Assembly (NCBI GenBank): GCA_905214195.1
Contig: CAJMLH010000006.1
Coordinates: forward strand, 1-63,686
Origin: an uncultured bacterium
Lineage (GTDB): Bacteria; Bacillota; Clostridia; Peptostreptococcales; Anaerovoracaceae
DNA: 63,686 nt
Reading direction: 5' to 3'
Below are positions 43,910 to 54,060 of this stretch, piece after piece. The translations under genes and the position numbers were made by a program. How positions within the stretch are numbered: the first letter of the stretch is position 1; each line of letters starts with the position of its first letter. The notes beneath the pieces were generated by a model. The model was not told the DNA's origin, did no database searches, and saw only the letters and a program-made list of their open reading frames with translations.

Positions 43910-46900
43910 TTGAGTAATTACAAAGACAAAATGGATTCCAATCATACTGAAAATGATGAAACTATTCATAGATCAAGAGTCAAAAATAAGAAATCCAAAT
44001 CCGGACTCACCGGCAAGGTTTCTACCAAATCTCGCAAAAAACGCAGTGAAAAAAGCTCCTCAGCTGCCGCTGTATCCACTTCCGGAGAAGCTACAGCTAA
44101 GAAATTAGACAAAAAGAAAGTATTAAAAATACTTCTCTGTGTTTTTATTGCAATCATACTTATCGGTATAATATATGTCGCAGCAGTAATAATAAAAGCT
44201 CCGAAAATAGAAACCGATAATATCTACAGCATGTTGTCTCAAAGTTCCGTTCTCTACGATGACAGCGAAAATATAATAGATACGGCTTATGGTGAACAAA
44301 ACAGGACTATAGTTGAAATAAATGAGATTCCCGAACATGTTCAGAATGCTTTTATAGCCTTAGAAGATAAAACATTCAGAACCCACAACGGTTTCAATAT
44401 AATAAGAATATTCGGGGCAATTAAAGAATCTCTGTTTGGGGGAGGCCAAATAGGCGGAACCAGTACCATAACCCAACAGCTTGCAAGAAACCTGTATCTG
44501 GGCGATGAGATGTACAAAAGATCCATCAACAGAAAAATCAAAGAAGCATATTATTCGGTAATTCTTGAAAGCAAACTGAACAAGGATCAAATACTTGAAG
44601 CTTACCTCAACACAATTTACTTTGGATGCGGTAACGGTATACAGACTGCTTCTCAGGCATATTTTTCAAAAGATGTCAGTGAACTGACTATAGCCGAAGC
44701 CGCAGCATTGGCAGCTATTCCTCAAATGCCTTCCGAATACGCTCTTGTTGTAACGGTATCAGCATCAGAAATAACCGAGGATACTCCTAATCTTATAACT
44801 AAGAACGGCGAATATGCTTATCTGTGGAACGATACTGCAAAGAACAGAATGGCAACATGTCTCATGCTTATGCATGAACAAGGCTATATTTCAGACGAAC
44901 AATATGAAGAAGCCAAGACTGTTGAAATTAAAGATATAGTAAATCCAAATCTGGATGCATTGAATACTGTGTCCAACTACTTTGCAGACTATGTAATCGA
45001 AGATGTCATAAGCGATTTACAAGAAAACGGTTATTCAGAGGAACAGGCTACCGACCTTGTATATAATGGCGGAATTCAAATTTATACCACAATGGATTCT
45101 CAGGCACAATCAGTAATAGAAAAAGAATTTGCAAACCCTGCAAACTTCCCTAAATCATCCGGTTATGCCAAAGACAAAAACGGAAATATACTTGACGACC
45201 ACGGTAATCCTATTCTCTACCCTTATTCATCATATATAAACGGTGACGGAAGTTTTGCCTTGACCTCAGATGAATATAAAATGAATGATGACGGCTCTAT
45301 GACCGTATATACGGGAAAACGCCTCAATATATACAATACAACTGTGCAAGGGAAAGCAGATTACAGCGTTGAATTCAAAAAGATGTATGTAATTGAAGAC
45401 GGAACCCTCTATGTAATCAACGGCGGATATATCAATATCCCTCAAGGTTACAAGTCAAGAGACGCTGAGGACAATCTAATAGTCTCTGCCGAATTCTTTA
45501 AAGATTATCCTAATTTCTTTACAGAATCAGACGGCCGGATGGTTACTACCGAATTCACACTCAATCAAAAGGTCATACAGCCTCAGTCTGCTATGACAAT
45601 CATAGATAATTCAACGGGTCAGATAAAAGCCATGACCGGCGGACGAAATACTCAAGGAAGAAAGCTCTTTAACCGTGCAACTTCTCCGAGACAGCCGGGT
45701 TCATCGCTAAAGCCTATATCGGTATATGCCGCTGCTCTCCAAAAGAGTTTCGAGCTTCAGGCAGCAGGAAATAGATTCAGCTTTACCGACAACGGCTTTG
45801 ATGCACAAGGCGCACACCTTTGGGGAAATTACCTTACAACAGCATCCATAGTGGATGACGAGCCGACAACCATAAATGGCAGAGTATGGCCTAAAAACTC
45901 ATACTCCGGATATCACGGTCTTTACACTTTCAGAACGGCTCTTCAGCAGTCTGTCAATGTATGCGCAGTGAAGATACTTTCACAAGTCGGAGCTGACTAT
46001 TCAGCTGATATCGTTGAAAAATTCGGTATAAGCACTCTGCAAAGAGAAGGTTCTGCAAACGATTTAAACCTGTCCGCACTTGGTATGGGAGGTATGGCAA
46101 AAGGTGCTTCTACCCTTGAAATGGCCAGTGCTTATACTACTTTTGTAAATAACGGTGTACACAAAAGTTACTCTTCATATACAAAAGTCACCACAAGAAC
46201 CGGCGATTTGCTTCTTGAGCCTAAAACTGAAGAAACAAAAGTTCTCGACCCGGGTGTAGCATGGATAATGCGTGATGTTCTGCTGAGCGTAGTATCTCAA
46301 GGAATAGGAAGTCCTGCTGCAATATCCGGAATACAAGTCGGCGGAAAAACAGGAACTACAGACGACCGTTACGATATATGGTTCTGTGGATTTACTCCTA
46401 CTTACAGTGCCGCTCTTTGGATAGGAAACGATGTAAATATGTCGCTTTCTTCCTACTCCAACTCAGCTGCCCGCCTGTGGGGAAAAATAGTAAGTCAAAT
46501 AGACGGTGCAAGAGGCGGTCAATATTCGGCAAGACCGGGCAATGTTGTCAGCGCAGCCATAGATACAAAAAGTGGACTTCTTGCAACTGACGCAAGCGGA
46601 AGCGATGTAAGAACAGAATACTTTACATCAGGTACCCAGCCTACCGCATCGGATAATGTTCATAAGACTGTAAACATATGTAATCAGACAGGATATCTTG
46701 CCACTCCTTCATGTACCGATGTTAGCAGCAGAAGTGGTGTAATGAGACCATATATTCCAAACGGCAAGGTCGGAGATATAAAAAATGAGCTTCCGCACTA
46801 TTATTGCAATGCTCATAACCCCGATCCAAACAGTTATCCTGTTGAACCCGGTAAAGATGTTACCATCATGGATCCTATAGCCCCTCCTCCAAAAGATGAC

Positions 46901-46990
46901 GAGGATCAGGACGATGATTCCGGAGATAATCAGGGAAACAATCAAGGAAAACCGGGCGAAAATAATAACAAGCCAAAACCTGAAGACTAA
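43910..46990 (+). CDS. Class A penicillin-binding protein (PBP1A-type)
   Basis: This is a 1026-residue bifunctional peptidoglycan synthase. Residues ~1-68 are a basic, low-complexity cytoplasmic tail, followed by a membrane helix at ~71-95. The glycosyltransferase domain has EDKTFRTHNG (catalytic E152) and GGTSTITQQLARNLYLG. The transpeptidase domain has SSLK at ~597-601, SVN in QQSVNVCAV, and KTGTT near 810. The C-terminus is acidic and Asn/Gly/Pro-rich. The start is a TTG with AGGTG five bases before it. It is monocistronic, with two terminators downstream. The insertion between the two domains and the long tails make it longer than most PBP1A. Confidence 0.93.
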   Translation: MSNYKDKMDSNHTENDETIHRSRVKNKKSKSGLTGKVSTKSRKKRSEKSSSAAAVSTSGEATAKKLDKKKVLKILLCVFIAIILIGIIYVAAVIIKAPKIETDNIYSMLSQSSVLYDDSENIIDTAYGEQNRTIVEINEIPEHVQNAFIALEDKTFRTHNGFNIIRIFGAIKESLFGGGQIGGTSTITQQLARNLYLGDEMYKRSINRKIKEAYYSVILESKLNKDQILEAYLNTIYFGCGNGIQTASQAYFSKDVSELTIAEAAALAAIPQMPSEYALVVTVSASEITEDTPNLITKNGEYAYLWNDTAKNRMATCLMLMHEQGYISDEQYEEAKTVEIKDIVNPNLDALNTVSNYFADYVIEDVISDLQENGYSEEQATDLVYNGGIQIYTTMDSQAQSVIEKEFANPANFPKSSGYAKDKNGNILDDHGNPILYPYSSYINGDGSFALTSDEYKMNDDGSMTVYTGKRLNIYNTTVQGKADYSVEFKKMYVIEDGTLYVINGGYINIPQGYKSRDAEDNLIVSAEFFKDYPNFFTESDGRMVTTEFTLNQKVIQPQSAMTIIDNSTGQIKAMTGGRNTQGRKLFNRATSPRQPGSSLKPISVYAAALQKSFELQAAGNRFSFTDNGFDAQGAHLWGNYLTTASIVDDEPTTINGRVWPKNSYSGYHGLYTFRTALQQSVNVCAVKILSQVGADYSADIVEKFGISTLQREGSANDLNLSALGMGGMAKGASTLEMASAYTTFVNNGVHKSYSSYTKVTTRTGDLLLEPKTEETKVLDPGVAWIMRDVLLSVVSQGIGSPAAISGIQVGGKTGTTDDRYDIWFCGFTPTYSAALWIGNDVNMSLSSYSNSAARLWGKIVSQIDGARGGQYSARPGNVVSAAIDTKSGLLATDASGSDVRTEYFTSGTQPTASDNVHKTVNICNQTGYLATPSCTDVSSRSGVMRPYIPNGKVGDIKNELPHYYCNAHNPDPNSYPVEPGKDVTIMDPIAPPPKDDEDQDDDSGDNQGNNQGKPGENNNKPKPED

Positions 46991-47024
46991 GAAAGTCAAT
47001 ATAAAAAACAATTCTGTTATAATA

Positions 47025-47047
47025 AACCACCGGCTAAGCCGGTGGTT
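47025..47047 (+). terminator. Terminator of the PBP gene
   Basis: AACCACCGGC pairs with GCCGGTGGTT around a 3-nt loop, followed by TTC. It lies 35 bp past the stop codon. Confidence 0.85.
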
Positions 47048-47060
47048 TTCGCTTATACAA

Positions 47061-47096
47061 AAAACAACTCTAAATAATTAAATTTAGAGTTGTTTT
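47061..47096. terminator. Bidirectional terminator between PBP and rpe
   Basis: AAAACAACTCTAAAT (47061-47075) and ATTTAGAGTTGTTTT (47082-47096) are perfect 15-bp arms with A and T tracts at both ends, serving both the PBP gene and the end of the priA-rpe operon. Confidence 0.88.
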
Positions 47097-47134
47097 CATG
47101 TTTTATTAATATGAATTATACTAAAACAATTCTA

Positions 47135-47779
47135 TCAAAGCATCTTAAATTGCCTTGTTCTTTCAATTATATCATCTGCACCGAATACCGCTGAGCCGGC
47201 AACCAGTATATCTGCACCTGCATTCACAAGGGACATGGCATTATCAAGATTCACACCTCCGTCTACTTCTATCATAAAACTTCCGTTCGTTTCTTTTCTC
47301 AATGCTGCAAGTCTCTTGATTTTATCAATACTGAATTCTATAAACTTCTGACCACCGAAACCGGGATTTACAGACATTATAAGAACCATGTCTAAGTCCG
47401 GAAGCATATCTTTTATATTCTCCACAGGAGTTGCGGGATTCAATGAAACCCCTGCTTTTATACCTAAACTCTTTATGTGGTGTACGGTTCTGTGAAGATG
47501 TCTGCATGCTTCCTGATGAACAGTTATATACTCCGTTTTCTCCGTCACGAAATCTTCTATGTAATCATCCGGATTTTCTATCATAAGATGAACATCAAAA
47601 TTAAGATTGCTTTTCTTTATGGATTTCATAACTCCCGCACCAAAACTGATATTTGGTACAAAATGTCCATCCATAACATCAACATGAATCAAATCCGCCC
47701 CACCTTTTTCTATAAGTGAAACCTGCCTTGCCAGTTCCGAAAAGTCTGCTGATAAAATTGACGGCGCCAGTTTAAACAT
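47135..47779 (-). CDS. rpe: Ribulose-phosphate 3-epimerase
   Basis: This 214-residue TIM-barrel enzyme of the pentose phosphate pathway interconverts ribulose-5-phosphate and xylulose-5-phosphate. It has LAPSILSADF, the metal-binding HVDVMDGHFVPNISFG, DVHLMIENPDDYI, MSVNPGFGGQKFI and EVDGGVN. It is the last gene of the priA-rpe operon, 21 bp after rsgA, as in B. subtilis and many Clostridia. Confidence 0.97.
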   Translation of the reverse strand: MFKLAPSILSADFSELARQVSLIEKGGADLIHVDVMDGHFVPNISFGAGVMKSIKKSNLNFDVHLMIENPDDYIEDFVTEKTEYITVHQEACRHLHRTVHHIKSLGIKAGVSLNPATPVENIKDMLPDLDMVLIMSVNPGFGGQKFIEFSIDKIKRLAALRKETNGSFMIEVDGGVNLDNAMSLVNAGADILVAGSAVFGADDIIERTRQFKML

Positions 47780-47800
47780 TCTTATCTCCTTATAAATATA

Positions 47801-48673
47801 TCAATACTTTTTCCGTTTTTTCATCTCGTTATAATTTGAAACATATGCTTCATATCTGAGTTTATTTATTCTTCCCTCTGAAACAGCCTTGACAACCTTA
47901 CAATCAGGTTCGCTTATATGATTGCAGTTGTCATATTTGCAAAGACTGTCAAACTCTCTGAATTCTGGATAATATTCTTTAATACTTCCCTCGTCCATGT
48001 CAGGAAGTTCAAAAGAGGTAAACCCCGGAGTGTCAAACAGCATACTTTCACCCTTTAGTTCAAATATTTCAACATGTCTTGTCGTATGTTTACCTCTCAT
48101 GGTTTTTTTGCTTACTTCGCCGGTTTCCATATTAGCTTCCGGATGAAGATAATTTATAATTGACGACTTGCCTACTCCCGAAGGACCTGCCAATGCGGTT
48201 TTTTGCCCTTTTATTACGGACAAAAGCTCATCCATCCCCTCGCCTGTCTTTGTACTTACACCTATCACATTATATACAGAATTATATATATCCGATATTT
48301 CTCTAAATTCATCATCTGAGACAAGATCTTTTTTGTTTATACAAATTACAGGCTCAATTTTGTTTATCTGCGCATTTATTAGGAACTTATCTATGACAGG
48401 AAAGTTTGGTCTTGGATTTTTTGCCGCAAAGACAATTACAAGCAAATCCACATTAGCTATAGGCGGTCTTATGAAACAATTCTTCCTCGGATAAATTTTA
48501 TTTATAACGCCTTTTGAATCATCTTCGGTCATAAGTTCGATGTCTACCACATCGCCTGTCCTCAGCGTTATACCGTCCTTTTTAAAGATACCCCGGCCCT
48601 TTGCCTCTATTATGCCGTTATCGGTTTTGACATAATAAAATCCGCCTATGCCTTTAATTATCAAGCCTTTCAT
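47801..48673 (-). CDS. rsgA: Ribosome small-subunit GTPase RsgA
   Basis: This 290-residue circularly permuted GTPase checks the 30S subunit during late assembly. It has an N-terminal OB fold, G4 INKKDL, G1 GPSGVGKSSIINYL, G3 DTPGF, and a C-terminal zinc domain (CKYDNCNHISEPDCKV). It begins 2 bp after prkC, so the two are tightly coupled. In Firmicutes RsgA is a known substrate of the PrkC kinase, consistent with this arrangement. Confidence 0.97.
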   Translation of the reverse strand: MKGLIIKGIGGFYYVKTDNGIIEAKGRGIFKKDGITLRTGDVVDIELMTEDDSKGVINKIYPRKNCFIRPPIANVDLLVIVFAAKNPRPNFPVIDKFLINAQINKIEPVICINKKDLVSDDEFREISDIYNSVYNVIGVSTKTGEGMDELLSVIKGQKTALAGPSGVGKSSIINYLHPEANMETGEVSKKTMRGKHTTRHVEIFELKGESMLFDTPGFTSFELPDMDEGSIKEYYPEFREFDSLCKYDNCNHISEPDCKVVKAVSEGRINKLRYEAYVSNYNEMKKRKKY

Positions 48674-48675
48674 AT

Positions 48676-50388
48676 TTAATTCTCGCCTTGACCCTGAGGC
48701 GGCTCGGTCGGTGTTTGCGGCTCGTCCGTTGATGAAGAAGATCCTTTGCTTATCACTATATCTATAGTGCTTCCTTCTTCAAGTTCCTCATCTTTCTTGT
48801 ACTGCTGTCTTATAACTATATTCTTAGCTTCGCTGCTTTCCTCATAAGAAATATTTCCCACTTTAAATCCGCAGGCTTCTATAGTCGATTTAGCTGCGTC
48901 TATGTCAAGACCTACAAGCATAGGGACGGTTTTTAATTCTTTTCCCTTTCCGTCGCTTACTTCAACATCTATAACTGTGCCTACATCTGCACTCGTTCCT
49001 GCTGCCACAGATTGATATACAACGGTATCTACCGGCTTTGTGCTTGTTACAGTCTTAATCATACCAAGTTCAAAACCAAACTCTTCAAGATATTTCTTAG
49101 CTTCCTTGTAGTCCATATCTACAATATTAGGAACGACTCCGTTTTTCTTGCCCTTGCTGATATTGACCTTGATAACCGTATCCTTGGCTACCTTTGAGCC
49201 CTTGCTTGGACTTTGTGATGTAATAAGACCCTCTTCCTGGTCAGGACTGTATACTTTTTCGCCCTCTTCTATCTTAAGACCCAGTTTTTCCGCTTCTTCT
49301 TGGGCTTCTTCCAAAGTCATGCCTTTAAAATCAGGCACTTTTATATCCTCATCACTGCCGAACCAACCGCTTACGGCTCCTATACCGATTATGACAGCTG
49401 CCAAAACTACTACTGCAATCGCCGATATTATAGCTATCTTTTTCTTATTTACAGGTTTCTTGCTATTTTCCACCAGCTTACCGAGGTCATCATCCTTTTT
49501 ATTGGCATGAGCTGAGCTTTTTCCGGTTTGATGCGGTTCTTCATCCCTGTCATCAATAACGGCTCCTCCCATTACTTTAGTTATAAATTCAATATTATCA
49601 AGATCTTCTATAAGCTCATCAGCTGATTTGTACCTGTTGCTTTGATACTTGTCGGTAGCTTTTTCTATAACTTTTTCAAGCTGCGGCGGTATACCCTTTA
49701 CAGTAGGTATAGGATCGTTTATATGCATAAGAGCTATGGAAATCGGGTTGTCTCCGTCAAAAGGAACTTTACCTGTAAGCATTTCATAAAGCACTATTCC
49801 CAATGAGTATATATCGGATCTCTCATCTACATATGCGCCCCTTGCCTGTTCAGGTGAAAAATAATGAACTGAACCCATTATCTTATCATTGCCTTCTTCT
49901 ATACTTGCCTTACTAACTGCCCTTGCTATTCCGAAATCCGCCAGCTTAGCTGTACCGGAAGAAGTTATCAAAATGTTATGAGGCTTAACATCTCTATGTA
50001 TTATCTGATTTTTGTGTGCAAGACTTAAGGCAGATGCAACCTGTCTTGTAATATTGATTGCATCTTTATAATCTATCTTTCCATTTTCCTCTATTATCTG
50101 GCTTAACGGCTTTCCGTCAATCAATTCCATAACTATAAAATTGATGTTTCCTTCTTTTCCCACATCATATACATTTACAATATTTGGATGTGACAGTCCG
50201 GCTGCTGCCTGAGACTCCTTACGGAAGTTTTCTATGAACTGATTGTCTTTAGTAAACTCAGGTCTGAGTATCTTTATGGCAACATATCTGTTCAAAAGGC
50301 GATCCTTTGCCTTATAAACTATCGCCATACCGCCTTCCCCAATTTTTTCCACTATTTCATATCTTCCCAATAATAATTTACTACTCAT
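48676..50388 (-). CDS. prkC: PASTA-domain Ser/Thr kinase
   Basis: This 570-residue membrane kinase senses muropeptides or lipid II. The kinase domain spans 1-270 with GEGGMAIVYKAKD, K39, HRDVKPHNIL (131-140) and DFG (151-153). A membrane helix follows a basic linker (~335-355). Three extracellular PASTA repeats come next, then a Ser/Pro/Gln-rich tail. Its start overlaps the PP2C phosphatase gene by 8 nt, the usual pairing for reversible phosphorylation of cell-wall and sporulation targets. Confidence 0.97.
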   Translation of the reverse strand: MSSKLLLGRYEIVEKIGEGGMAIVYKAKDRLLNRYVAIKILRPEFTKDNQFIENFRKESQAAAGLSHPNIVNVYDVGKEGNINFIVMELIDGKPLSQIIEENGKIDYKDAINITRQVASALSLAHKNQIIHRDVKPHNILITSSGTAKLADFGIARAVSKASIEEGNDKIMGSVHYFSPEQARGAYVDERSDIYSLGIVLYEMLTGKVPFDGDNPISIALMHINDPIPTVKGIPPQLEKVIEKATDKYQSNRYKSADELIEDLDNIEFITKVMGGAVIDDRDEEPHQTGKSSAHANKKDDDLGKLVENSKKPVNKKKIAIISAIAVVVLAAVIIGIGAVSGWFGSDEDIKVPDFKGMTLEEAQEEAEKLGLKIEEGEKVYSPDQEEGLITSQSPSKGSKVAKDTVIKVNISKGKKNGVVPNIVDMDYKEAKKYLEEFGFELGMIKTVTSTKPVDTVVYQSVAAGTSADVGTVIDVEVSDGKGKELKTVPMLVGLDIDAAKSTIEACGFKVGNISYEESSEAKNIVIRQQYKKDEELEEGSTIDIVISKGSSSSTDEPQTPTEPPQGQGEN

Positions 50389-51127
50389 AAAAATCTTCCT
50401 CCGTAACCTTTAAACTTATTGTAGTAATGTTGTCATGTCCGCCGCTTGCATTGGCCTTTTCTATCATGTCGGCACAAATATCGGACATCGACGAATTATT
50501 CTGTAAAATATCTACTATAGCACTGTCATTTAACTCATCATAAAGACCGTCCGTGCAAAGTAAAAATATATCATCTTTTATTATATCTACCTGGAAAAAA
50601 TCGGGTTCGACGGTTTCTTCCGCTCCAAGCGCCTTTGTTATAACATTTTTCCTGCTGTCATGTGCAGCCTGCTCGGGAGATATTATCCCGGCATTTAAAA
50701 GGGTATTCACATAAGTATGGTCTTCAGTAAGCTGTTTCAGCTTTCCGTCTCTGAAAAGATAAACCCTGCTGTCGCCCACATTAGCTATATAGGCTACGCC
50801 GTCTCTTATATGTACTATTGCCGCAGTAGTGGCCATTCCCTTGTTTTCTTCATATTTCCCCGCATTTTCAAAAATTGTTTCATTGGTTTTATCAATACAA
50901 TCTTGCAGGTAATTGACTATCGCATATTTGTTTGCTGCCTTTTTTATAGGATTTTGCTTTATGTAATTTACAATTTCATTGACTGCAGTCCGGCTCGCAA
51001 TTTCCCCTGCATTTCCTCCACCTACGCCGTCTGCTACCATATATACCTTTTCCGGCAGTAAAACAAAACAAGCATCTTCATTATTGCTTCGTTTCCGTCC
51101 TTTATCGGATCTGAATCCAACTTCCAT
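50381..51127 (-). CDS. prpC: PP2C-type protein phosphatase
   Basis: This 248-residue metal-dependent Ser/Thr phosphatase reverses PrkC action. It has RKRSNNEDACF, MVADGVGGGNAGE, VGDSRVYLFRDG, LCTDGLYDE and SGGHDNITTI, containing the acidic residues that bind the two metals. Length is normal. It begins 3 bp downstream of rsmB and overlaps prkC. The rlmN gene, usually found between rsmB and prpC in many Firmicutes, is absent here. Confidence 0.96.
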   Translation of the reverse strand: MEVGFRSDKGRKRSNNEDACFVLLPEKVYMVADGVGGGNAGEIASRTAVNEIVNYIKQNPIKKAANKYAIVNYLQDCIDKTNETIFENAGKYEENKGMATTAAIVHIRDGVAYIANVGDSRVYLFRDGKLKQLTEDHTYVNTLLNAGIISPEQAAHDSRKNVITKALGAEETVEPDFFQVDIIKDDIFLLCTDGLYDELNDSAIVDILQNNSSMSDICADMIEKANASGGHDNITTISLKVTEEDFYE

Positions 51128-51130
51128 AAT

Positions 51131-52402
51131 CTACTTAACCTCACCCCTTTTTATCATCTTGCATATATAAAATCCGTCTATATCTTCAATAGGCAAAAAT
51201 TGCTTTTCATCTAATATTTCAAAATCATCATGTTTTTTAATAAAATTCAGTATCTGCTTACTGTTTTCATCGCTGTTTACGGTACATGTGCTGTAAACAA
51301 GCGTTCCCCCGGTCTTTACATATTCCGACGACTTTTCAAGTATCTCTGCCTGAATTCTATATAAGTTTCTCAAATCTTGCGGTTCTTTATATTTTATCTC
51401 CGGCTTACGCCTTATTACACCAAGACCGCTGCAAGGCACATCAGCCAAAACTTTATTTGCTGTTTCTTTGAGCTTAAAGCTTCCGATGCTGCCATCCAAA
51501 ATACCGGTTGTTATTATTTTTATTCCTAGTCTTTCTGCCTGTTCTTCTATCAAAGGCAGTTTATGTTCATAAATGTCAAATGATTTTATCGTGCCCCTAT
51601 TGTTCATCATCTCGCCTATTGCAGCAGTTTTTCCTCCGGGAGCAGCGCACACATCTATGACAGAATCCCCTTCTTCAGCTCCTAACATATCTGCTGCAAG
51701 GGCAGATGCTTCATCCTGAACTGAAAAAAGCCCCTCTTCATATTCTTTTAAGTCTAACAATCCCGTTCCTTTGACATGCAGTATTCTCTTTGAAAATCTT
51801 CCCTTTGAAACAACAAATCCTTTCTCTTCAAGAATCTCTGTCAGTGCATCCGGAGTAATCTTCATCATATTTACTCTTACGGATAACTGTGGTCTTTTGT
51901 TGGAAGCCCCAAGAAGTTTTTCACACATATCCTCTCCGTATTGCTCTGACCATAAGTCTATTATCCAACATGGAAATGAATACTTTACAGAAAGAAAATT
52001 TTTTCGGTCTTTCGGAAGCGGGATTTCTTTTTTCATATATCCCCTCAATACACCATTTATAAAACCCTCACGGCCTCTGCACAGCTTTTTTGCCATATTG
52101 ACGGTTTCATTTACGGCTGCATATTCCGGAACACTATCCATAAAAATAATTTGATAAAGTCCCATCCTAAGAAGAGTTGCTTCTTTTTTGCCGACTTTTT
52201 TTATTCCCGATTTTATCAAAGAATCTAAATAATAGTCTATCAGAATCTTGTTTTCCAATACTCCGTATACAAGTTCTCTGACAAATGCCTTATTTTCAGG
52301 TTTGTTTTGCTCTATGAAGCGATTTAAGGTTAAATTTGAATATGAATTTTCTTTTTCCATATTCAAAAGAACATCAAATGCCGTTTTTCTTGATAAATCC
52401 AT
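51131..52402 (-). CDS. rsmB: 16S rRNA (cytosine-967-C5)-methyltransferase
   Basis: This 423-residue SAM-dependent methyltransferase has an N-terminal NusB-like RNA-binding domain (~1-140, with AFVRELVYGVLENK). The catalytic Rossmann domain has DVCAAPGGKTAA, ADVPCSGLGVIRRKPEIK and the nucleophile loop VYSTCTVN. It shares one base with the zinc peptidase gene upstream and lies 3 bp from prpC, in the middle of the conserved operon. Confidence 0.96.
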   Translation of the reverse strand: MDLSRKTAFDVLLNMEKENSYSNLTLNRFIEQNKPENKAFVRELVYGVLENKILIDYYLDSLIKSGIKKVGKKEATLLRMGLYQIIFMDSVPEYAAVNETVNMAKKLCRGREGFINGVLRGYMKKEIPLPKDRKNFLSVKYSFPCWIIDLWSEQYGEDMCEKLLGASNKRPQLSVRVNMMKITPDALTEILEEKGFVVSKGRFSKRILHVKGTGLLDLKEYEEGLFSVQDEASALAADMLGAEEGDSVIDVCAAPGGKTAAIGEMMNNRGTIKSFDIYEHKLPLIEEQAERLGIKIITTGILDGSIGSFKLKETANKVLADVPCSGLGVIRRKPEIKYKEPQDLRNLYRIQAEILEKSSEYVKTGGTLVYSTCTVNSDENSKQILNFIKKHDDFEILDEKQFLPIEDIDGFYICKMIKRGEVK

Positions 52403-53115
52403 CAGTCTCTATCCCTTATGGCAAGCAGCCTTATAAGCTGAGCTATAGCTATCGTAAGTGAAGCAACATATGTCATTGCAGCTGCGGACAAAACTTTTCG
52501 AGCCGGTTTCTTTTCGTTGCCGCTTATAATACCGACTAACTCCATCTGCTCCATAGCACGGCTGCTGGCATTAAACTCAACCGGCAGTGTAATCAGGTGA
52601 AATACTATAACTGCAACAAACATAAGAATGCCTATATTAAAGGCTATGTCTGAAATGTAATTTCCCGCTGCCGATGTTATAATGCCTAAAAAGATTAAAA
52701 TCCACGCAAACCTCGAAGAAAAGTTCACGATAGGCACAATTCCGTTTCTGACCTTAAGCGGCACATAATTATTGGCATGCTGCAATGCATGACCTGCTTC
52801 ATGACATGCTACACTCACTGCCGAAACAGAACTTTCACCGTAAACACTGTCCGAAAGCCTTAAAACCCTGTTTCTTGGGTCATAATGATCTGTAAGTTTT
52901 CCTCTTATACGCTCTATCCTTACATTTACAAGTCCGTTGGAATCAAGCATCATCCTTGCTGCTTCAACCCCTGTAATTCCTCTGTGATTTCTCAATGCTG
53001 AATATTTATTGAAGTTAGAAGTTACTCTTGCCTGAGCAAGAGCTGCAAACAGAATTGCAGCTATCAGCAGCATATATCTGAAACTTAAAAAGTCACCATA
53101 ATAAAAATACGGCAT
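52402..53115 (-). CDS. YugP-like membrane zinc metallopeptidase
   Basis: This 237-residue protein has membrane helices at both ends. The catalytic motif HEAGHALQH (HExxH) follows SVYGESSVSAVSVAC in the middle, and a C-terminal half with ITLPVEFNASSRAM is typical of DUF2227/YugP-type neutral zinc peptidases. The substrate is unknown, and a role in membrane-protein quality control is possible. It sits between fmt and rsmB, a position common in Clostridia but not in B. subtilis. The gap to fmt is 9 bp. Confidence 0.85.
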   Translation of the reverse strand: MPYFYYGDFLSFRYMLLIAAILFAALAQARVTSNFNKYSALRNHRGITGVEAARMMLDSNGLVNVRIERIRGKLTDHYDPRNRVLRLSDSVYGESSVSAVSVACHEAGHALQHANNYVPLKVRNGIVPIVNFSSRFAWILIFLGIITSAAGNYISDIAFNIGILMFVAVIVFHLITLPVEFNASSRAMEQMELVGIISGNEKKPARKVLSAAAMTYVASLTIAIAQLIRLLAIRDRD

Positions 53116-53124
53116 AAAAACCTC

Positions 53125-54054
53125 CTACTCAAATCTGCTTCCTTTTGTTATTTTATGTCCTCTGAGATAATCGGACACTTTCATTCTTTTCTTTCCCGGC
53201 GCCTGAATTTCCGTCACTTTTAATATTTTGCCCCCGCAGCAAATACCTATTCCTGTTTCATCGGCAAAAACAACTGTACCCGGCTTATTTTCTGATGTTT
53301 CTTCAATTGCATTTGCTCTCCATATTTTAACAGTTTCGCCGTCAAGACTGCAAAATGCTCCCGGCCATGGATCAAAGCCCCTTATCAGCCTTTCTATTTC
53401 GTCAGGAGATTTATTGAAATCTATCTTTCCGTCTTTCTTTGAAATCATTCCGGCATAAGTAGCAAGTGCTTCATCTTGAGGCTCCGGTACAACCTTGCCA
53501 TCATTTATAAGTCTTAATGTTTCTATTAAAAGATCTCCGCCTATTTTTGCAAGTGCATCATGAAGCTGCTGTCCGTTCATACTGCCTATTTCTATTTCAG
53601 CTTTTGTCAGCATGTCACCTGTATCAAGTCCTTTAGCCATCTGCATGATAGTAACACCTGTCTTTTCGTCTCCGTTTATTATAGCATGTTGTATAGGCGA
53701 TGCGCCTCTGAGCCTTGGCAGCAGAGATGCATGAACATTTATACAACCATATTTAGGCAGACCCAGTATCTCTTCCGGCAATATCTGTCCATATGCGGCT
53801 ACAACAATAACATCAGGCGAAACATCCTTGAGTTTTTCTATCACTTGCTCATCTTTTCTTATCTTTTCCGGTTGATACACCGGTGTCTGATGTTCTTCGG
53901 CAAGTGCCTTAACCGGAGTCGGCTGTATCTTTTTTCCTCTGTTTTTTGCCCTATCCGGTTGTGTAATAACAAGCTCAACAGAATTTTCACTGTCGTACAA
54001 TCTTCTGAGAACCTCAGCCGCAAAATCCGGCGTACCCATGAATACGGTTTTCAT
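53125..54054 (-). CDS. fmt: Methionyl-tRNA formyltransferase
   Basis: This 309-residue enzyme formylates initiator Met-tRNA using 10-formyl-tetrahydrofolate. It has VFMGTPDFA at the N-terminus, the active-site block GCINVHASLLPRLRGASPIQ, and GVTIMQMAKGLDTGDML. The C-terminal tRNA-binding domain has RGFDPWPGAF and ends DYLRGHKITKGSRF. It lies 6 bp after def. The pairing with peptide deformylase is near universal. Confidence 0.97.
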   Translation of the reverse strand: MKTVFMGTPDFAAEVLRRLYDSENSVELVITQPDRAKNRGKKIQPTPVKALAEEHQTPVYQPEKIRKDEQVIEKLKDVSPDVIVVAAYGQILPEEILGLPKYGCINVHASLLPRLRGASPIQHAIINGDEKTGVTIMQMAKGLDTGDMLTKAEIEIGSMNGQQLHDALAKIGGDLLIETLRLINDGKVVPEPQDEALATYAGMISKKDGKIDFNKSPDEIERLIRGFDPWPGAFCSLDGETVKIWRANAIEETSENKPGTVVFADETGIGICCGGKILKVTEIQAPGKKRMKVSDYLRGHKITKGSRFE

Positions 54055-54060
54055 ATGTTA

